Source: Sphingopyxis sp. DBS4 | GTDB lineage: Bacteria; Pseudomonadota; Alphaproteobacteria; Sphingomonadales; Sphingomonadaceae | Assembly (NCBI RefSeq): GCF_024628865.1 | Contig: NZ_CP102388.1 | Coordinates: 1 to 64,000 of the forward strand | Direction: 5' to 3' | DNA: 64,000 nt | Part shown: piece after piece, positions 18,297 to 26,647 of the stretch | How positions within the stretch are numbered: position 1 is the stretch's first letter | Layout: every line of letters starts with the position of its first letter | Program-made: the position numbers and the translations under genes | The notes under the pieces: model-generated | What the model saw: the letters and a program-made list of their open reading frames with translations, nothing else | The model's database searches: none | Told to the model about the DNA's origin: nothing

Positions 18297-18881
18297 GTTG
18301 ATTGCGCCGCCGGTGGAACTCTGCCCGTAGAGGGTTCCCTGCGGCCCCTTCAGCACCTCGACGCGTTCGAGATCGAGACCGGCGGCCTTCGCCTCGATCG
18401 GGAAGGAATAGCCGATCTGGTCGACATAGACGCTCACGGCGGGCGAAGCGGCTAGGGATTCCTCATAATAGCCGACGCCGCGTATCGTATAGACGGGGGC
18501 GCCCTTCTGGCTGACGGCGAAGGTGAGGCCTGGAACGACACGAACCAGATCTTTGACGTCGGTGATGCCCTGCGAGCGGAGTTGGTCGCCACCGACCGCG
18601 CTGATGGACATGCCGACGTCCCTCAGCGACTGTTCGCGCTTGTTCGCGGTTACGACGATATCAGCGGAAGCGTCAGCATTGCGGGCATTGCCGGTCGCGC
18701 TTTGCGTGTCTGTCACTGGCGCGTGCTCCGGCGTTGCGTCAGGCTCTGCCTGGGCAAATGCCGGCTGGGAAACGAGACAACCGACAACAACCAGAACCAG
18801 GCCGAGCGCAGACGATGATCTGTAGCCTGCCTTTGATAAACACTGCGCGCGTGATTGAACTTCGATAGCTTTGCTTTTCAT
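18297..18881 (-). pseudogene. TonB-dependent receptor, N-terminal fragment
   Basis: About 194 residues remain: a signal peptide from ATG 18881 (ending near PAFAQA), a TonB-box-like DIVVTANKREQSLRDVGMS and the plug domain (VPGLTFAVSQ, RVEVLKGPQGTLYGQSSTGGAINY). Receptor similarity ends near 18297, where transposon-derived sequence begins. The upstream region shares a LysR-type box with the tfdC promoter, suggesting the receptor once imported the island's substrate. A C-terminal receptor fragment lies at 34.7-35.7 kb. Confidence 0.8.
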
Positions 18882-19020
18882 TTCCCAGTCCCCTTTTTCA
18901 GAACATCTACCTGTTCCACCTGCGATTATTGTCGTTTTCATTTTTGATGGCGGCTTACCCACGCGCTTGGAGCGAAGGTCCACTGCTGATCTTGAACCTT
19001 AAATCCGGGTAGCAATGCGG

Positions 19021-19061
19021 GAAAATACTATTAGATGGGGTAGGTCATACGTTTCGCGCAT
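19021..19061. promoter_or_regulatory. LysR-type operator between receptor gene and lysR
   Basis: ATAC-N7-GCAT (19047-19061) nearly matches the ATAC-N7-GTAT recognition site of CatR/ClcR/CbnR-type regulators. It is preceded by GAAAATACTATTA (19021-19033), which is identical to a block before tfdC at 26602-26614. The recognition half is nearer lysR and the activation half nearer the receptor gene, as in classic divergent LysR loci. Confidence 0.75.
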
Positions 19062-19076
19062 CGCCGGGAGGGTTGG

Positions 19077-19958
19077 ATGGAGCTGTATCAACTGCGCTAT
19101 TTTGTCGCAGTCGCTGAGGAACAGAACGTCACCGCCGCAGCGCGATTATTGAACGTATCTCAACCGCCGCTGACACGAGCGATCCAAGCGCTGGAAGCGG
19201 AGGTCGGTCACGCGCTGTTCACCCGAAGCACGAAAGGCGTGTCCCTTACGCCCGCGGGCGTCGAATTTCTGGCCGAAGCTCGCAAGACGCTGACCCAGGT
19301 GCAGCGGATGGTCGATAGGAGCAGCGCCGCCGGTCGAGGCGAGCGAGGCCAGCTTCAGATCGGCTTCTACGGCTCCAGCATCTATGGCTATCTTCCCCAG
19401 GTTCTGCGGCGCTTTCGTTCGGAAGTGCCCGATGTGGAGATTGTGCTGCATACGGTCGGAAAGGCCGAGCAGATCGAGGCCCTGCGCGCGCATCGCCTCG
19501 ATGTCGGGTTTGCGCGCTATTACCCGATTGAAGCCGATATGGAGATCGAAACGGTTGGCACAGAAAGGCTTATGGCGGCCTTCCCCGCAATGTCGGCCGA
19601 CGACAAGAACGGCGATATCGATCCGGGCGAGGTCGCGACGAAGCCGCTGGTCCTGTTCCCTCAGGGCGGCCGCCCGAATTTTGCGGATGAAGTCCTGCAC
19701 TTCCTTGGAAACGCAGGGGTCACGCCGCATGTGATTCAGGTAACGGACGATGTGACGTCGGCGATGGGGCTGGTGGCGAGCGGAATTGCCGTGTCGATCG
19801 TCCCTGAGTCAGTCGCTGCGCTCAATTGGCCCCATATTCGCTTTCGGCATATATCGGGACCAGACACAATCATCCCGATCAATATCATGTATTCTAAAGA
19901 GACTTTGAGACCCGCGACGGTGGCATTTCTGGACGTCGTTCACAAAATGATGAAATAG
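19077..19958 (+). CDS. LysR-type regulator (CatR/ClcR/TfdT group)
   Basis: This 293-residue LTTR has a winged HTH at residues 1-60 (LRYFVAVAEEQNVTAAARLLNVSQPPLTRAIQALE) and a periplasmic-binding-like effector domain. The N-terminus is typical of regulators of chlorocatechol and catechol operons, whose effectors are (chloro)muconates. A GGGAGG Shine-Dalgarno precedes ATG 19077. It is divergent from the receptor fragment and close to the chlorocatechol operon. It probably activates tfdC-E-F-fdx-red-D through the boxes at 19.05 and 26.63 kb. Confidence 0.88.
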   Translation: MELYQLRYFVAVAEEQNVTAAARLLNVSQPPLTRAIQALEAEVGHALFTRSTKGVSLTPAGVEFLAEARKTLTQVQRMVDRSSAAGRGERGQLQIGFYGSSIYGYLPQVLRRFRSEVPDVEIVLHTVGKAEQIEALRAHRLDVGFARYYPIEADMEIETVGTERLMAAFPAMSADDKNGDIDPGEVATKPLVLFPQGGRPNFADEVLHFLGNAGVTPHVIQVTDDVTSAMGLVASGIAVSIVPESVAALNWPHIRFRHISGPDTIIPINIMYSKETLRPATVAFLDVVHKMMK

Positions 19959-20014
19959 GAGAATATTGGAATGCGAACCGACCCATTTGGCTGACGCGGT
20001 AAATCGGAGTCCCC

Positions 20015-20416
20015 ATGCTGAAAGTCAACGCCATCGACCATCTTGTCTTCAACGTCCGCGACGTCGAGGTGTCCGCCGCATGGTATGTCCGCGTCCTGGG
20101 CATGGAGCGCCACGATGCACAGTCCCCGAGAGGCGATACAAGGACCAGCATGACTTTCGGTTCGATGAAGATCAACCTGCGGCCGCTAACCGTCAGCCAG
20201 GAGGACTGGTTCACCGCCGATCACCCCGAAGCAGGAGGCCAGGACCTGTGCTTCCTGACCGACATGGCGCCCGACGACGTTGTCGCGCATTTTCGCGGCC
20301 TAGGCGTTGCGATCATTGCGGGTCCGACCAACAAAAGCGGCGCGCGCGGCACGATCCGCTCGGTCTACATCCGCGATCCCGACGGCAGCTTGGTCGAGGT
20401 GTCGTCCTACGCCTGA
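20015..20416 (+). CDS. VOC-superfamily (glyoxalase/extradiol-like) protein
   Basis: This 133-residue protein has one beta-alpha-beta-beta-beta module repeated twice. IDHLVFNVRDVEVSAAWYVRVLGM supplies the first metal-ligand His, and SVYIRDPDGSLVEVSSY the last Glu. Family members include glyoxalase I, fosfomycin resistance proteins and single-module dioxygenases. The function here is not predictable; it could process a glutathione adduct or an aromatic intermediate. It has GGAG upstream and lies 56 bp after lysR. Confidence 0.8.
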   Translation: MLKVNAIDHLVFNVRDVEVSAAWYVRVLGMERHDAQSPRGDTRTSMTFGSMKINLRPLTVSQEDWFTADHPEAGGQDLCFLTDMAPDDVVAHFRGLGVAIIAGPTNKSGARGTIRSVYIRDPDGSLVEVSSYA

Positions 20417-20525
20417 TGGCCACCGCTCGGCCGCTCGCCGAGAACAACGAGCTGATCGATTTGCGAGCGTTGGTGCAGCCAGTCGATCGTGGTGGATCGG
20501 CGGCGACTGACCGAACTGACCCGGT

Positions 20526-20771
20526 TCAGGAGTCCAATTTCAGGTCGGTCGATCGTTGCTCGATCAAATCCAGACGCATCTCCAGGCGTGAGAGAAGGGA
20601 CGCCCTTACCGGCCGGCCGCTTATGAGCCGGCGCCATGTATTATAGCTGATACCGAAACGATCATTCAGACTTTCGTCGGTCTGCTTATGAACATGCCTT
20701 CGCAACCGCGTCACGATTGTCCTGTCCGGCAATACACAGCCCGCCGGATTTCCTGTTGCCGATGATTTCAT
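20526..20771 (-). CDS. Small HTH-like protein at the end of the chlorocatechol operon
   Basis: This 81-residue protein has an excellent Shine-Dalgarno (AGGAGG-N4-ATG), supporting translation. The middle (DESLNDRFGISYNTWRRLISGRPVRASLLSRL) reads like a helix-turn-helix. I do not recognise the family. It follows the yciI-like gene on the same strand by 72 bp and could be a local regulator. Confidence 0.65.
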   Translation of the reverse strand: MKSSATGNPAGCVLPDRTIVTRLRRHVHKQTDESLNDRFGISYNTWRRLISGRPVRASLLSRLEMRLDLIEQRSTDLKLDS

Positions 20772-20843
20772 GGCTCCTCCTGATCGATTGTCTTTTCCGG
20801 TGATATTCGCGTTGCCGCCGATGGCCGTCGCAGCCGATCGCGT

Positions 20844-21188
20844 TCAATCTCGCACAGGGCCGGGGAAGGGCGCCCCCGCTTCGGGCGTGCCGAGAACATA
20901 GCCGCGATTGAACACCGCCTGCCGCCATGGGCGGATGGTGATGGCGCTGCGCGTTCCCGCAACAGTTAGCGGATCTTCGTCGGTGAAGCGCTGCGCCTCG
21001 CGCGCAGTCTCGGCCTCGAAGACATAGACCGAGCCGCGCGGCGCTGTCTCCGCCTCGTCAAGCACGGCGCCGCCGATAAGGATGCGATGGGCCTGTGCGC
21101 GAAGATATTCGCGATGCGCTTCCTGGGCGTTTGCCCGCGCCTGCTCGGTCCCAGGCTTGTTCTCGATGGTGGCGACGAAAAATGGCAT
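20844..21188 (-). CDS. YciI-like protein (muconolactone-isomerase-like fold)
   Basis: This 114-residue protein of the dimeric alpha/beta-barrel superfamily resembles YciI: AHREYLRAQAHRILIGGAVLDE and TDEDPLTVAGTRSAITIRPW. It follows the cycloisomerase gene by 10 bp, and a decayed homologue follows the second maleylacetate reductase at 31.5 kb. Muconolactone isomerase and 5-chloromuconolactone dehalogenase have a related fold, so a role with chloromuconolactones is plausible. This is inference from linkage. Confidence 0.8.
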   Translation of the reverse strand: MPFFVATIENKPGTEQARANAQEAHREYLRAQAHRILIGGAVLDEAETAPRGSVYVFEAETAREAQRFTDEDPLTVAGTRSAITIRPWRQAVFNRGYVLGTPEAGAPFPGPVRD

Positions 21189-21198
21189 GGGAGGCTCC

Positions 21199-22356
21199 TT
21201 ATTTGCGCTCGTAGTGGCGCAGCTTGGCTTCATCGATCGTCACACCGAGGCCGACGCCCGACGGCACGTCCACGCAGAAATCGCGGTAGACCAGCGGCTC
21301 CTCCAGAATGTCGTCCGCCAGCAGGAGGGGCATGAAAAGCTCGGTCCCGCCGGCGAGCGGCAGCGTCGAGCAGCATTGGATGTTGGCGGCAGTGCCGATC
21401 GAGCTGTCCAGGGCAGTGCCCCCGAAGAGATTGATGCCAGCGGCCTGCGCCATGCGGGCAATCGCGAGCATCCGGCTGGGGCCGCCGGCTTTTGAGATTT
21501 TCAGCGACACATAACTGGCCGCCCGTTCCCGGATAATCGCGATCATGTCGCTCGTGCTGCAGGCGCTCTCGTCAGCCATGATCGCGAGGCTGGAGCGCCG
21601 CGCGAGATCGGCAAGCCCCGGAAGATCGGCGCGGGGCAGCGGCTGTTCCAGGATATCGACCCCGGAGCCATCAAGAATAGCCAATGCGCGCGTGGAATCC
21701 GCAAAGCTCCACGCCTCATTGAGGTCGATCGAGCAGGGACAGCCTATCGCGCTGGCGGTCTCGACGGCGCGTCGCGCATCGTCGCCGGGATCGCCGCGGC
21801 CGACCTTGATCTTGAAGCGGCGATGCAGTCTGGCGTCAATTTTTGCCTGCGCTTCGGCAACATCGGCCTCAAGCTCGCCAGTCGCCAGCACCCAGAGCAC
21901 CGGCAACGCGTCTGCGATCCTGCCACCGAACAGGCCGCTCATCGGGATCGACAGGGTGCGGGCGGCCGCATCGAGAAGCGCCGTTTCGACCGCGGATTTG
22001 AGGGCGGCGTTCGCATAGGCAACCTGATCGATCTCGGCCATTATGGCGTTCGCCGAGAATATGTCACGCCCGTCGAGCAGCGGCGCGATATGGTTGAGGA
22101 ACAGGGCGCGCATCGCTTCGACGGATTCCCCGCTCCACCAGGGACCGCCCGGAACCGTCGCCTCGCCAATGCCCTGAACGCCGTCGGCCGTCGTGAGCCG
22201 AACGATCAGGTAACTCTGGTGAGTGAGCACCGCGCGGCTGAGCTTGTGGACGCGCCGCAGCGGGATGTCGACGATGAAGGTCTCGACCGACCGCACCAGC
22301 GCCGCCGGCAGGGCAGCGGCGCGCCGCTTCTGGAGCAAGGCGACTTCCGCGCTCAT
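21199..22356 (-). CDS. tfdD: Chloromuconate cycloisomerase (TfdD-like)
   Basis: This 385-residue enolase-superfamily enzyme should convert chloro-cis,cis-muconate to dienelactone with loss of chloride. Visible active-site elements are K182/K184 (KIK), D211 in DLNEAW, E237 in EQPLP, D262-E263 in ADES and K286/K289 in KISKAGG. At the position where muconate cycloisomerases have Glu (GTxLE), this protein has Asp317 (GTALDSS). It overlaps the reductase stop by 4 bp within the tfdC operon. Confidence 0.87.
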   Translation of the reverse strand: MSAEVALLQKRRAAALPAALVRSVETFIVDIPLRRVHKLSRAVLTHQSYLIVRLTTADGVQGIGEATVPGGPWWSGESVEAMRALFLNHIAPLLDGRDIFSANAIMAEIDQVAYANAALKSAVETALLDAAARTLSIPMSGLFGGRIADALPVLWVLATGELEADVAEAQAKIDARLHRRFKIKVGRGDPGDDARRAVETASAIGCPCSIDLNEAWSFADSTRALAILDGSGVDILEQPLPRADLPGLADLARRSSLAIMADESACSTSDMIAIIRERAASYVSLKISKAGGPSRMLAIARMAQAAGINLFGGTALDSSIGTAANIQCCSTLPLAGGTELFMPLLLADDILEEPLVYRDFCVDVPSGVGLGVTIDEAKLRHYERK

Positions 22357-23576
22357 GCGGCAGCTCCGCGGCAGAAATGCGTCGGTTGCCAGTCGGAGAG
22401 ATCCATGTCTGCGTTATCCTTAAGGGCCTTGAGAATCGGTCGGAACAGCTTCGGCGCGTCCACGCCGACGGCCCCGACCGGATGGTTTTGTGCATCGAGG
22501 CCGACCCAGCAGCCGCTGCCGGCGGCCGGTCCCGCCTTGTAGAGCGTGCTTGCGGCCCGTTCCGGAAGCCCGGCAATCTGGATGTTGTGTCCATATTGAT
22601 CGGACCAGAGCCATGGCAGGTCGGCGTAGCGGACGTGATTGCCCAACGCGGCCTTCGCGGCGGCAATGGCCTGGTTCTGGGCGTTGGCCCAGCTTTCGCG
22701 CCGGGTCACTTGCCCCGCGTAGCAGCAGGGGAAGCAGGCCACGTCACCCGCAGCAAAAATCCGCGGGTCCGAAGTTCCACCGAATTCATCAACGAGGATG
22801 CCATTGCTCACGTCCAGGCCGGCCAGCTCGCCGAGCGCGACATTGGGAATTGCGCCGACGCATACGAGCACGCGGTCCGCGATCCGGGCGGTGTCGTCAT
22901 CCAGTTCGAGCATGAGACCGTCAGGCTGCACCGCGAGCCGGACAACCGAGCGGCCCATGACAAAGGCGACGCCATGGCTCTCGTGCAGCGCCCTCAGCCA
23001 ATCGGAGACCGGCTCCGGGACCGAGCGCTGGCACAGCCGGGGCGCGGCTTCGACCACGGTGACGGCAATGCCAAGACTGCGGACCGTGGCCGCGACTTCA
23101 AGGCCGATCCAGCCGCCGCCCACGATGAGGAGGTGCTTCGTGCCGGAGAGGCTGGAACGGAGCGCGGCGGCATCATCGATGGTGCGGAGCAGATGGATAC
23201 GGTCGGATTTCTGCCCGGCCATCCAGTCGGGAACGCGGGGCCGGCTCCCCGTTGCCAGAAAGAGCCGATCATAGTGGATTTCGCGGCCGCTGGCGCATCG
23301 AACCGTTTGCGCGGAGCGATCGATCTCGATGACTTCTTCGCCCAGCCAGCTCTCGACATTGGCTTCGGCCAGGCTCTCGATCGACAAAAGGGCCGTCTCG
23401 GAAATTGCCTCCGCATCGCGCAGCGCATTTTTCGAGAGCGGCGGCCGCTCATAGGGAGGATGCCTTTCCTCGCCGATCAGGACGATGCGGCCGGAAAAGC
23501 CCTCCGCGCCAAGCGTCTTGATGATCCATCCACCGGCCTGGCCGCCGCCGACCACGACAAAGACCTCATCCTTCAT
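22353..23576 (-). CDS. FAD-dependent ferredoxin reductase of the Rieske oxygenase
   Basis: This 407-residue reductase passes electrons from NAD(P)H to the Rieske ferredoxin. It has an N-terminal FAD site (VVVGGGQAGG), a second dinucleotide fold (LLIVGGGWIGLEVAAT, about residues 145-160) and FAADVA-like IFAAGDVACF. ATG 23576 overlaps the ferredoxin stop by 11 bp. It resembles the glutathione-reductase-type reductases of three-component dioxygenases (BphA4/CadX-like). Confidence 0.88.
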   Translation of the reverse strand: MKDEVFVVVGGGQAGGWIIKTLGAEGFSGRIVLIGEERHPPYERPPLSKNALRDAEAISETALLSIESLAEANVESWLGEEVIEIDRSAQTVRCASGREIHYDRLFLATGSRPRVPDWMAGQKSDRIHLLRTIDDAAALRSSLSGTKHLLIVGGGWIGLEVAATVRSLGIAVTVVEAAPRLCQRSVPEPVSDWLRALHESHGVAFVMGRSVVRLAVQPDGLMLELDDDTARIADRVLVCVGAIPNVALGELAGLDVSNGILVDEFGGTSDPRIFAAGDVACFPCCYAGQVTRRESWANAQNQAIAAAKAALGNHVRYADLPWLWSDQYGHNIQIAGLPERAASTLYKAGPAAGSGCWVGLDAQNHPVGAVGVDAPKLFRPILKALKDNADMDLSDWQPTHFCRGAAA

Positions 23577-23892
23577 CGGCCTGACTTTCCAGCATGACCT
23601 CCAGGCGGCCGTTATTCTCGCGCACGCCATAGGTCCGCACTGGCACCGTCACCGGCGGCGAGCGCGGCGCGCCCGTCTCGATGTCGAAAAGACCTTGGTG
23701 CAAGGGGCACTCGATGCAGCCATCCTCGACGAACCCTTCCGATAGCCGGGCCTGGCCGTGGGTGCACAGGTCATGAAGCGCAAAGAAGCGACCTTCCTTG
23801 CAGAAGATGGCGAGCGGCGTGCCATTGGCGTTGACGCCGGCAACCTCACCTTCGTCGACGATGCCGACAGGGCCTATATCGATCCAACTCAT
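23566..23892 (-). CDS. Rieske [2Fe-2S] ferredoxin
   Basis: This 108-residue ferredoxin has the Rieske motif C-T-H ... C-P-L-H (CTHGQARL, about residues 43-45, and CPLHQG, about 62-65). It carries electrons from the adjacent reductase to the oxygenase. ATG 23892 is chosen because homology begins at MSWIDIGP. The gene lies between tfdF and the reductase, unlike most clusters where it sits with the oxygenase subunits. Confidence 0.9.
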   Translation of the reverse strand: MSWIDIGPVGIVDEGEVAGVNANGTPLAIFCKEGRFFALHDLCTHGQARLSEGFVEDGCIECPLHQGLFDIETGAPRSPPVTVPVRTYGVRENNGRLEVMLESQADEG

Positions 23893-23960
23893 AGTGTTTC
23901 CCAAAATCTGGAGCTTCGCCGCGCTGCCGGTTCGGTCCGCGGGATCATCGTCCCGCTCCA

Positions 23961-25022
23961 TCACGCGTTCGGCCTCCGGCCGGCCCAGACGTCTTCGAGC
24001 AGAGCACGGATCGCGTCCGGCTCCAGCGGACGCGGATTCGCATAAGGATTCTTGAAGATCAGCTCGACCGCCCGATCGATGCCGTCCTTCGGCATGCCAA
24101 GGTCGCGCAAGGCGGTCGGCGCGCCGAACGAGGCCGTCATGTCGAAGAGAGATTGCGCGGGTCGATCGGTGGCCAAGGCCCTTCGCAGCTTTGCCGCCGC
24201 CTCCGGCACTGCGGGCGCATTATAGGCCCAGGCATGGGGCAGGACAGCGGCGTGCGTCTCGGCGTGGGGGAGATCGAATGTTCCACCCAGCACATGGCAT
24301 AGCTTGTGATGGAGCGCGACCGTCGTGCGTCCGAGGCATGTAGCGCAAAGCCAGGCGCCATAGAGCGCGTCCGATCGGGCCTCGCCATTCTGTGCATCCT
24401 TGGCGATCAGCGGCAGACTGCCGGCGAGCGCGCGGATACCCTCTTCGGCCATCAGCAGGATGATCGGGTCAGCATCGGGGGCATAGAGTGCCTCGACCGC
24501 GTGGGCGATTGCATTGAGGCCGCTCACTCCTGACATCTGGGCAGGCAGGGTCAGCGTCAGTTCGACATCGTAGAGGACACTGGCCGGCTGGACGGCCGGA
24601 TCGCGCATCGTCGTTTTCACGCCGTCTTCGGTCTGGCCGAGGATCGGCGTCATTTCGGACCCCGCATAGGTGGTCGGAACGGCGAGATGCGGCAGGCCGG
24701 TGCGAAGGGCGAGCGCCTTGCCCAGCCCGATCGCCGAGCCTCCCCCGATCGAAACGAGGCCGTCGGCATCGGCTGCGCGCAGCGCCGCGAGCGCCGTATC
24801 GGTGACGGCGACCGGCGTATGCATGGCCGCGTCGGCAAACTCGCCCGCGAAGAGATCGGCCATCGATGCTCGCGCCACCGCTATCGTCTCGCGCTGGGCG
24901 GCGGTCGAGAGGAAAAACGCCCGGTGAATGCCGAGACGGGCGACCTCGGATCGCAAATCCGACAGCGTGCCCGCCCCAAACACGACGCGCGAGGCGGGGA
25001 CGTCGGAGACGAAGGGCTTCAT
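23961..25022 (-). CDS. tfdF: Maleylacetate reductase (TfdF-like), copy 1
   Basis: This is a 353-residue iron-containing alcohol dehydrogenase-like enzyme that reduces (chloro)maleylacetate to 3-oxoadipate. Landmarks are SIGGGSAIGLGKALALRTG (NAD site), PTTYAGSEMTPILGQTEDG and metal-ligand histidines in ALHHKLCHVLGGTFDLPHAETHA. ATG 25022 overlaps the dienelactone hydrolase stop by 4 bp. A second copy lies at 30389. Confidence 0.93.
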   Translation of the reverse strand: MKPFVSDVPASRVVFGAGTLSDLRSEVARLGIHRAFFLSTAAQRETIAVARASMADLFAGEFADAAMHTPVAVTDTALAALRAADADGLVSIGGGSAIGLGKALALRTGLPHLAVPTTYAGSEMTPILGQTEDGVKTTMRDPAVQPASVLYDVELTLTLPAQMSGVSGLNAIAHAVEALYAPDADPIILLMAEEGIRALAGSLPLIAKDAQNGEARSDALYGAWLCATCLGRTTVALHHKLCHVLGGTFDLPHAETHAAVLPHAWAYNAPAVPEAAAKLRRALATDRPAQSLFDMTASFGAPTALRDLGMPKDGIDRAVELIFKNPYANPRPLEPDAIRALLEDVWAGRRPNA

Positions 25023-25741
25023 GCGGCCGTCCGCGCCGTTGCAAACAGCGCCTCCTCGCAGAGCGCGAGCGCTTTGGCGGCATTGTCGCGACGGCCCGCG
25101 TCGGCGCCGTCGAGATCGGTCAGGAAGCCGTGTCCCGATCCGGTGAAGACGCGCACCTGACACGCCGGTTGACGCTGGCCGATGCCCGCCAGCCGCGTCT
25201 GGACTTCCTCAGATATCAGATCGTCTTCGGCCCCGAACAGCGTCAGATGCGGCGTCGTCACCGTGTCGAGGTAGGTGAGGGGGACATCGACCGCTTCCTG
25301 GTTTGGAAGCCCCTGCGGGAAGCCGTAGAAGCTGACCAGCGCGGCCGGCAGGTTTCGGCGCGCCAACTCATAGACAAACAGGCCGCCGATGCAAAAGCCG
25401 ACGACTCCGCCGATCCCGCGCCGCCGTGCGTAGCGTTCGAATGCATCGACGAACGTGCGGTCCTTCAGCCGATGACGCCGTTCGAATGCCGCTTCGCGTG
25501 TATGCTCGGCGAGCTTGCCAAGATCCTCGAATGTGCGGATCAGGTCGACAACAGCGCCGCGGGCGGCGAGGTGGGCTGCAAAGCCCCGGTAGAACGAGGT
25601 GCAGCCGTAAATGTCCGGCAACACGGCGATGCAACGGTCGGACGCATCGTCTCCGAACCGATAGCCGCTGATCTCGCGGTCCTGAAACAGCGCGCCCGCA
25701 TCGCCGCTCGGAAACGAGCTGCATTGCTCAATATGACACAT
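25019..25741 (-). CDS. tfdE: Dienelactone hydrolase (TfdE-like)
   Basis: This 240-residue alpha/beta hydrolase opens dienelactone to maleylacetate. The catalytic triad is visible: Cys117 in GFCIGG, Asp in FGAEDD (about 173) and His204 in GSGHGF. ATG 25741 begins at MCHIEQCSS, where homology starts. It lies 28 bp downstream of tfdC and overlaps tfdF. Confidence 0.92.
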   Translation of the reverse strand: MCHIEQCSSFPSGDAGALFQDREISGYRFGDDASDRCIAVLPDIYGCTSFYRGFAAHLAARGAVVDLIRTFEDLGKLAEHTREAAFERRHRLKDRTFVDAFERYARRRGIGGVVGFCIGGLFVYELARRNLPAALVSFYGFPQGLPNQEAVDVPLTYLDTVTTPHLTLFGAEDDLISEEVQTRLAGIGQRQPACQVRVFTGSGHGFLTDLDGADAGRRDNAAKALALCEEALFATARTAA

Positions 25742-25769
25742 GATGAAAACCTTTTGGGTATGATCGGCG

Positions 25770-26543
25770 TCAGGCCGCGCGCGATGCGATGACGTCGGGC
25801 GCGAGCTGGAAGTCGTTCTCAATCACCTTCTCGCCATTTTCCTGCACATCGGGCTTGATCTGGACCGGACGGACGCCATTGCAGCAGTCGTCGTCCACAT
25901 AGTCGCCCTGCTCGAAATAGCTCTGCGTGGTGAGTGTATGATAGCCGTCGGCGCGGACCTTGAAATGGACGTGTGCCGGCCGCCAGCTATGCCCGCCCAT
26001 CATTTCCAGCAGGGCGCCGGTCGGACCCTGGTCGGGAATCTTGTAGGGAACGGGCACGGTCGACCGGACGAAATACCGGCCTTCGGCGTCCGTCAGAACC
26101 TTGCCCCGATAATAGTTCGCCGGGATATCGTTGTGGATGCCGCCATAATAGCCGTCCGGCGTCGAATGCCAGATATCGACGGTGGCGCCGGCGACGGGCC
26201 TGCCCTGGAGATCCTTGACCGTTCCGCGGACGATCATCGGGACGTTGCGATCATCGTCATAGGTGAGAATTTCCCCGCCGTTCGGGATGAGCGGGGCGTT
26301 TGGCAGATAATAGGGGCCTTCGATGGTCCCCTCGGTGCCGCCGTAGGCGGCATTCTCGATGTCGCTGATCGTCGAGTTCAGGAAGACGTCGAGTAGAAGC
26401 GGAATCTCGCCCGCCTCGCCCGTTTTCACGGCATACATGACGCCGGCCCGATATTCATCGAACGTCACTTCATGCTTGATAAGCGCCTGACGAATTCCGT
26501 TCACGATGTCAGACACCACGGCATCAATACGATTGTTGCTCAT
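25770..26543 (-). CDS. tfdC: Chlorocatechol 1,2-dioxygenase (TfdC/ClcA-like)
   Basis: This 257-residue intradiol dioxygenase cleaves (chloro)catechols to chloro-cis,cis-muconates. Non-heme Fe(III) ligands are visible as Tyr133 (DGYYGG), Tyr167 (VPYKIP), His191 and His193 (RPAHVHF). The N-terminal helical linker domain (VTFDEYRAG, EIPLLLDVFLNSTI) and the GPYYLPNAP and GPTGALLEMMG blocks match chlorocatechol rather than plain catechol dioxygenases. It is first in the operon behind a LysR-type box at 26.6 kb. Confidence 0.94.
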   Translation of the reverse strand: MSNNRIDAVVSDIVNGIRQALIKHEVTFDEYRAGVMYAVKTGEAGEIPLLLDVFLNSTISDIENAAYGGTEGTIEGPYYLPNAPLIPNGGEILTYDDDRNVPMIVRGTVKDLQGRPVAGATVDIWHSTPDGYYGGIHNDIPANYYRGKVLTDAEGRYFVRSTVPVPYKIPDQGPTGALLEMMGGHSWRPAHVHFKVRADGYHTLTTQSYFEQGDYVDDDCCNGVRPVQIKPDVQENGEKVIENDFQLAPDVIASRAA

Positions 26544-26601
26544 CTCTCCGCTCCTAACGCTTCTTCTTCGCGTCTGAGTCTAGCCCTCCGGCTGGCATAC
26601 C

Positions 26602-26642
26602 GAAAATACTATTATAATCGCCTAGCCATACGGATTTCGTAT
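26602..26642. promoter_or_regulatory. LysR-type operator/promoter of the tfdC operon
   Basis: ATACGGATTTCGTAT (26628-26642) is a perfect ATAC-N7-GTAT recognition site for CatR/ClcR/CbnR-type LysR proteins. It lies about 85-100 bp before the tfdC start. GAAAATACTATTA (26602-26614), CATACG and TTTCG repeat the arrangement at 19021-19061. A minus-strand TATAAT lies at 26611-26616. The linear order (recognition site, activation region, gene) fits activation of tfdC. Confidence 0.82.
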
Positions 26643-26647
26643 CTACG

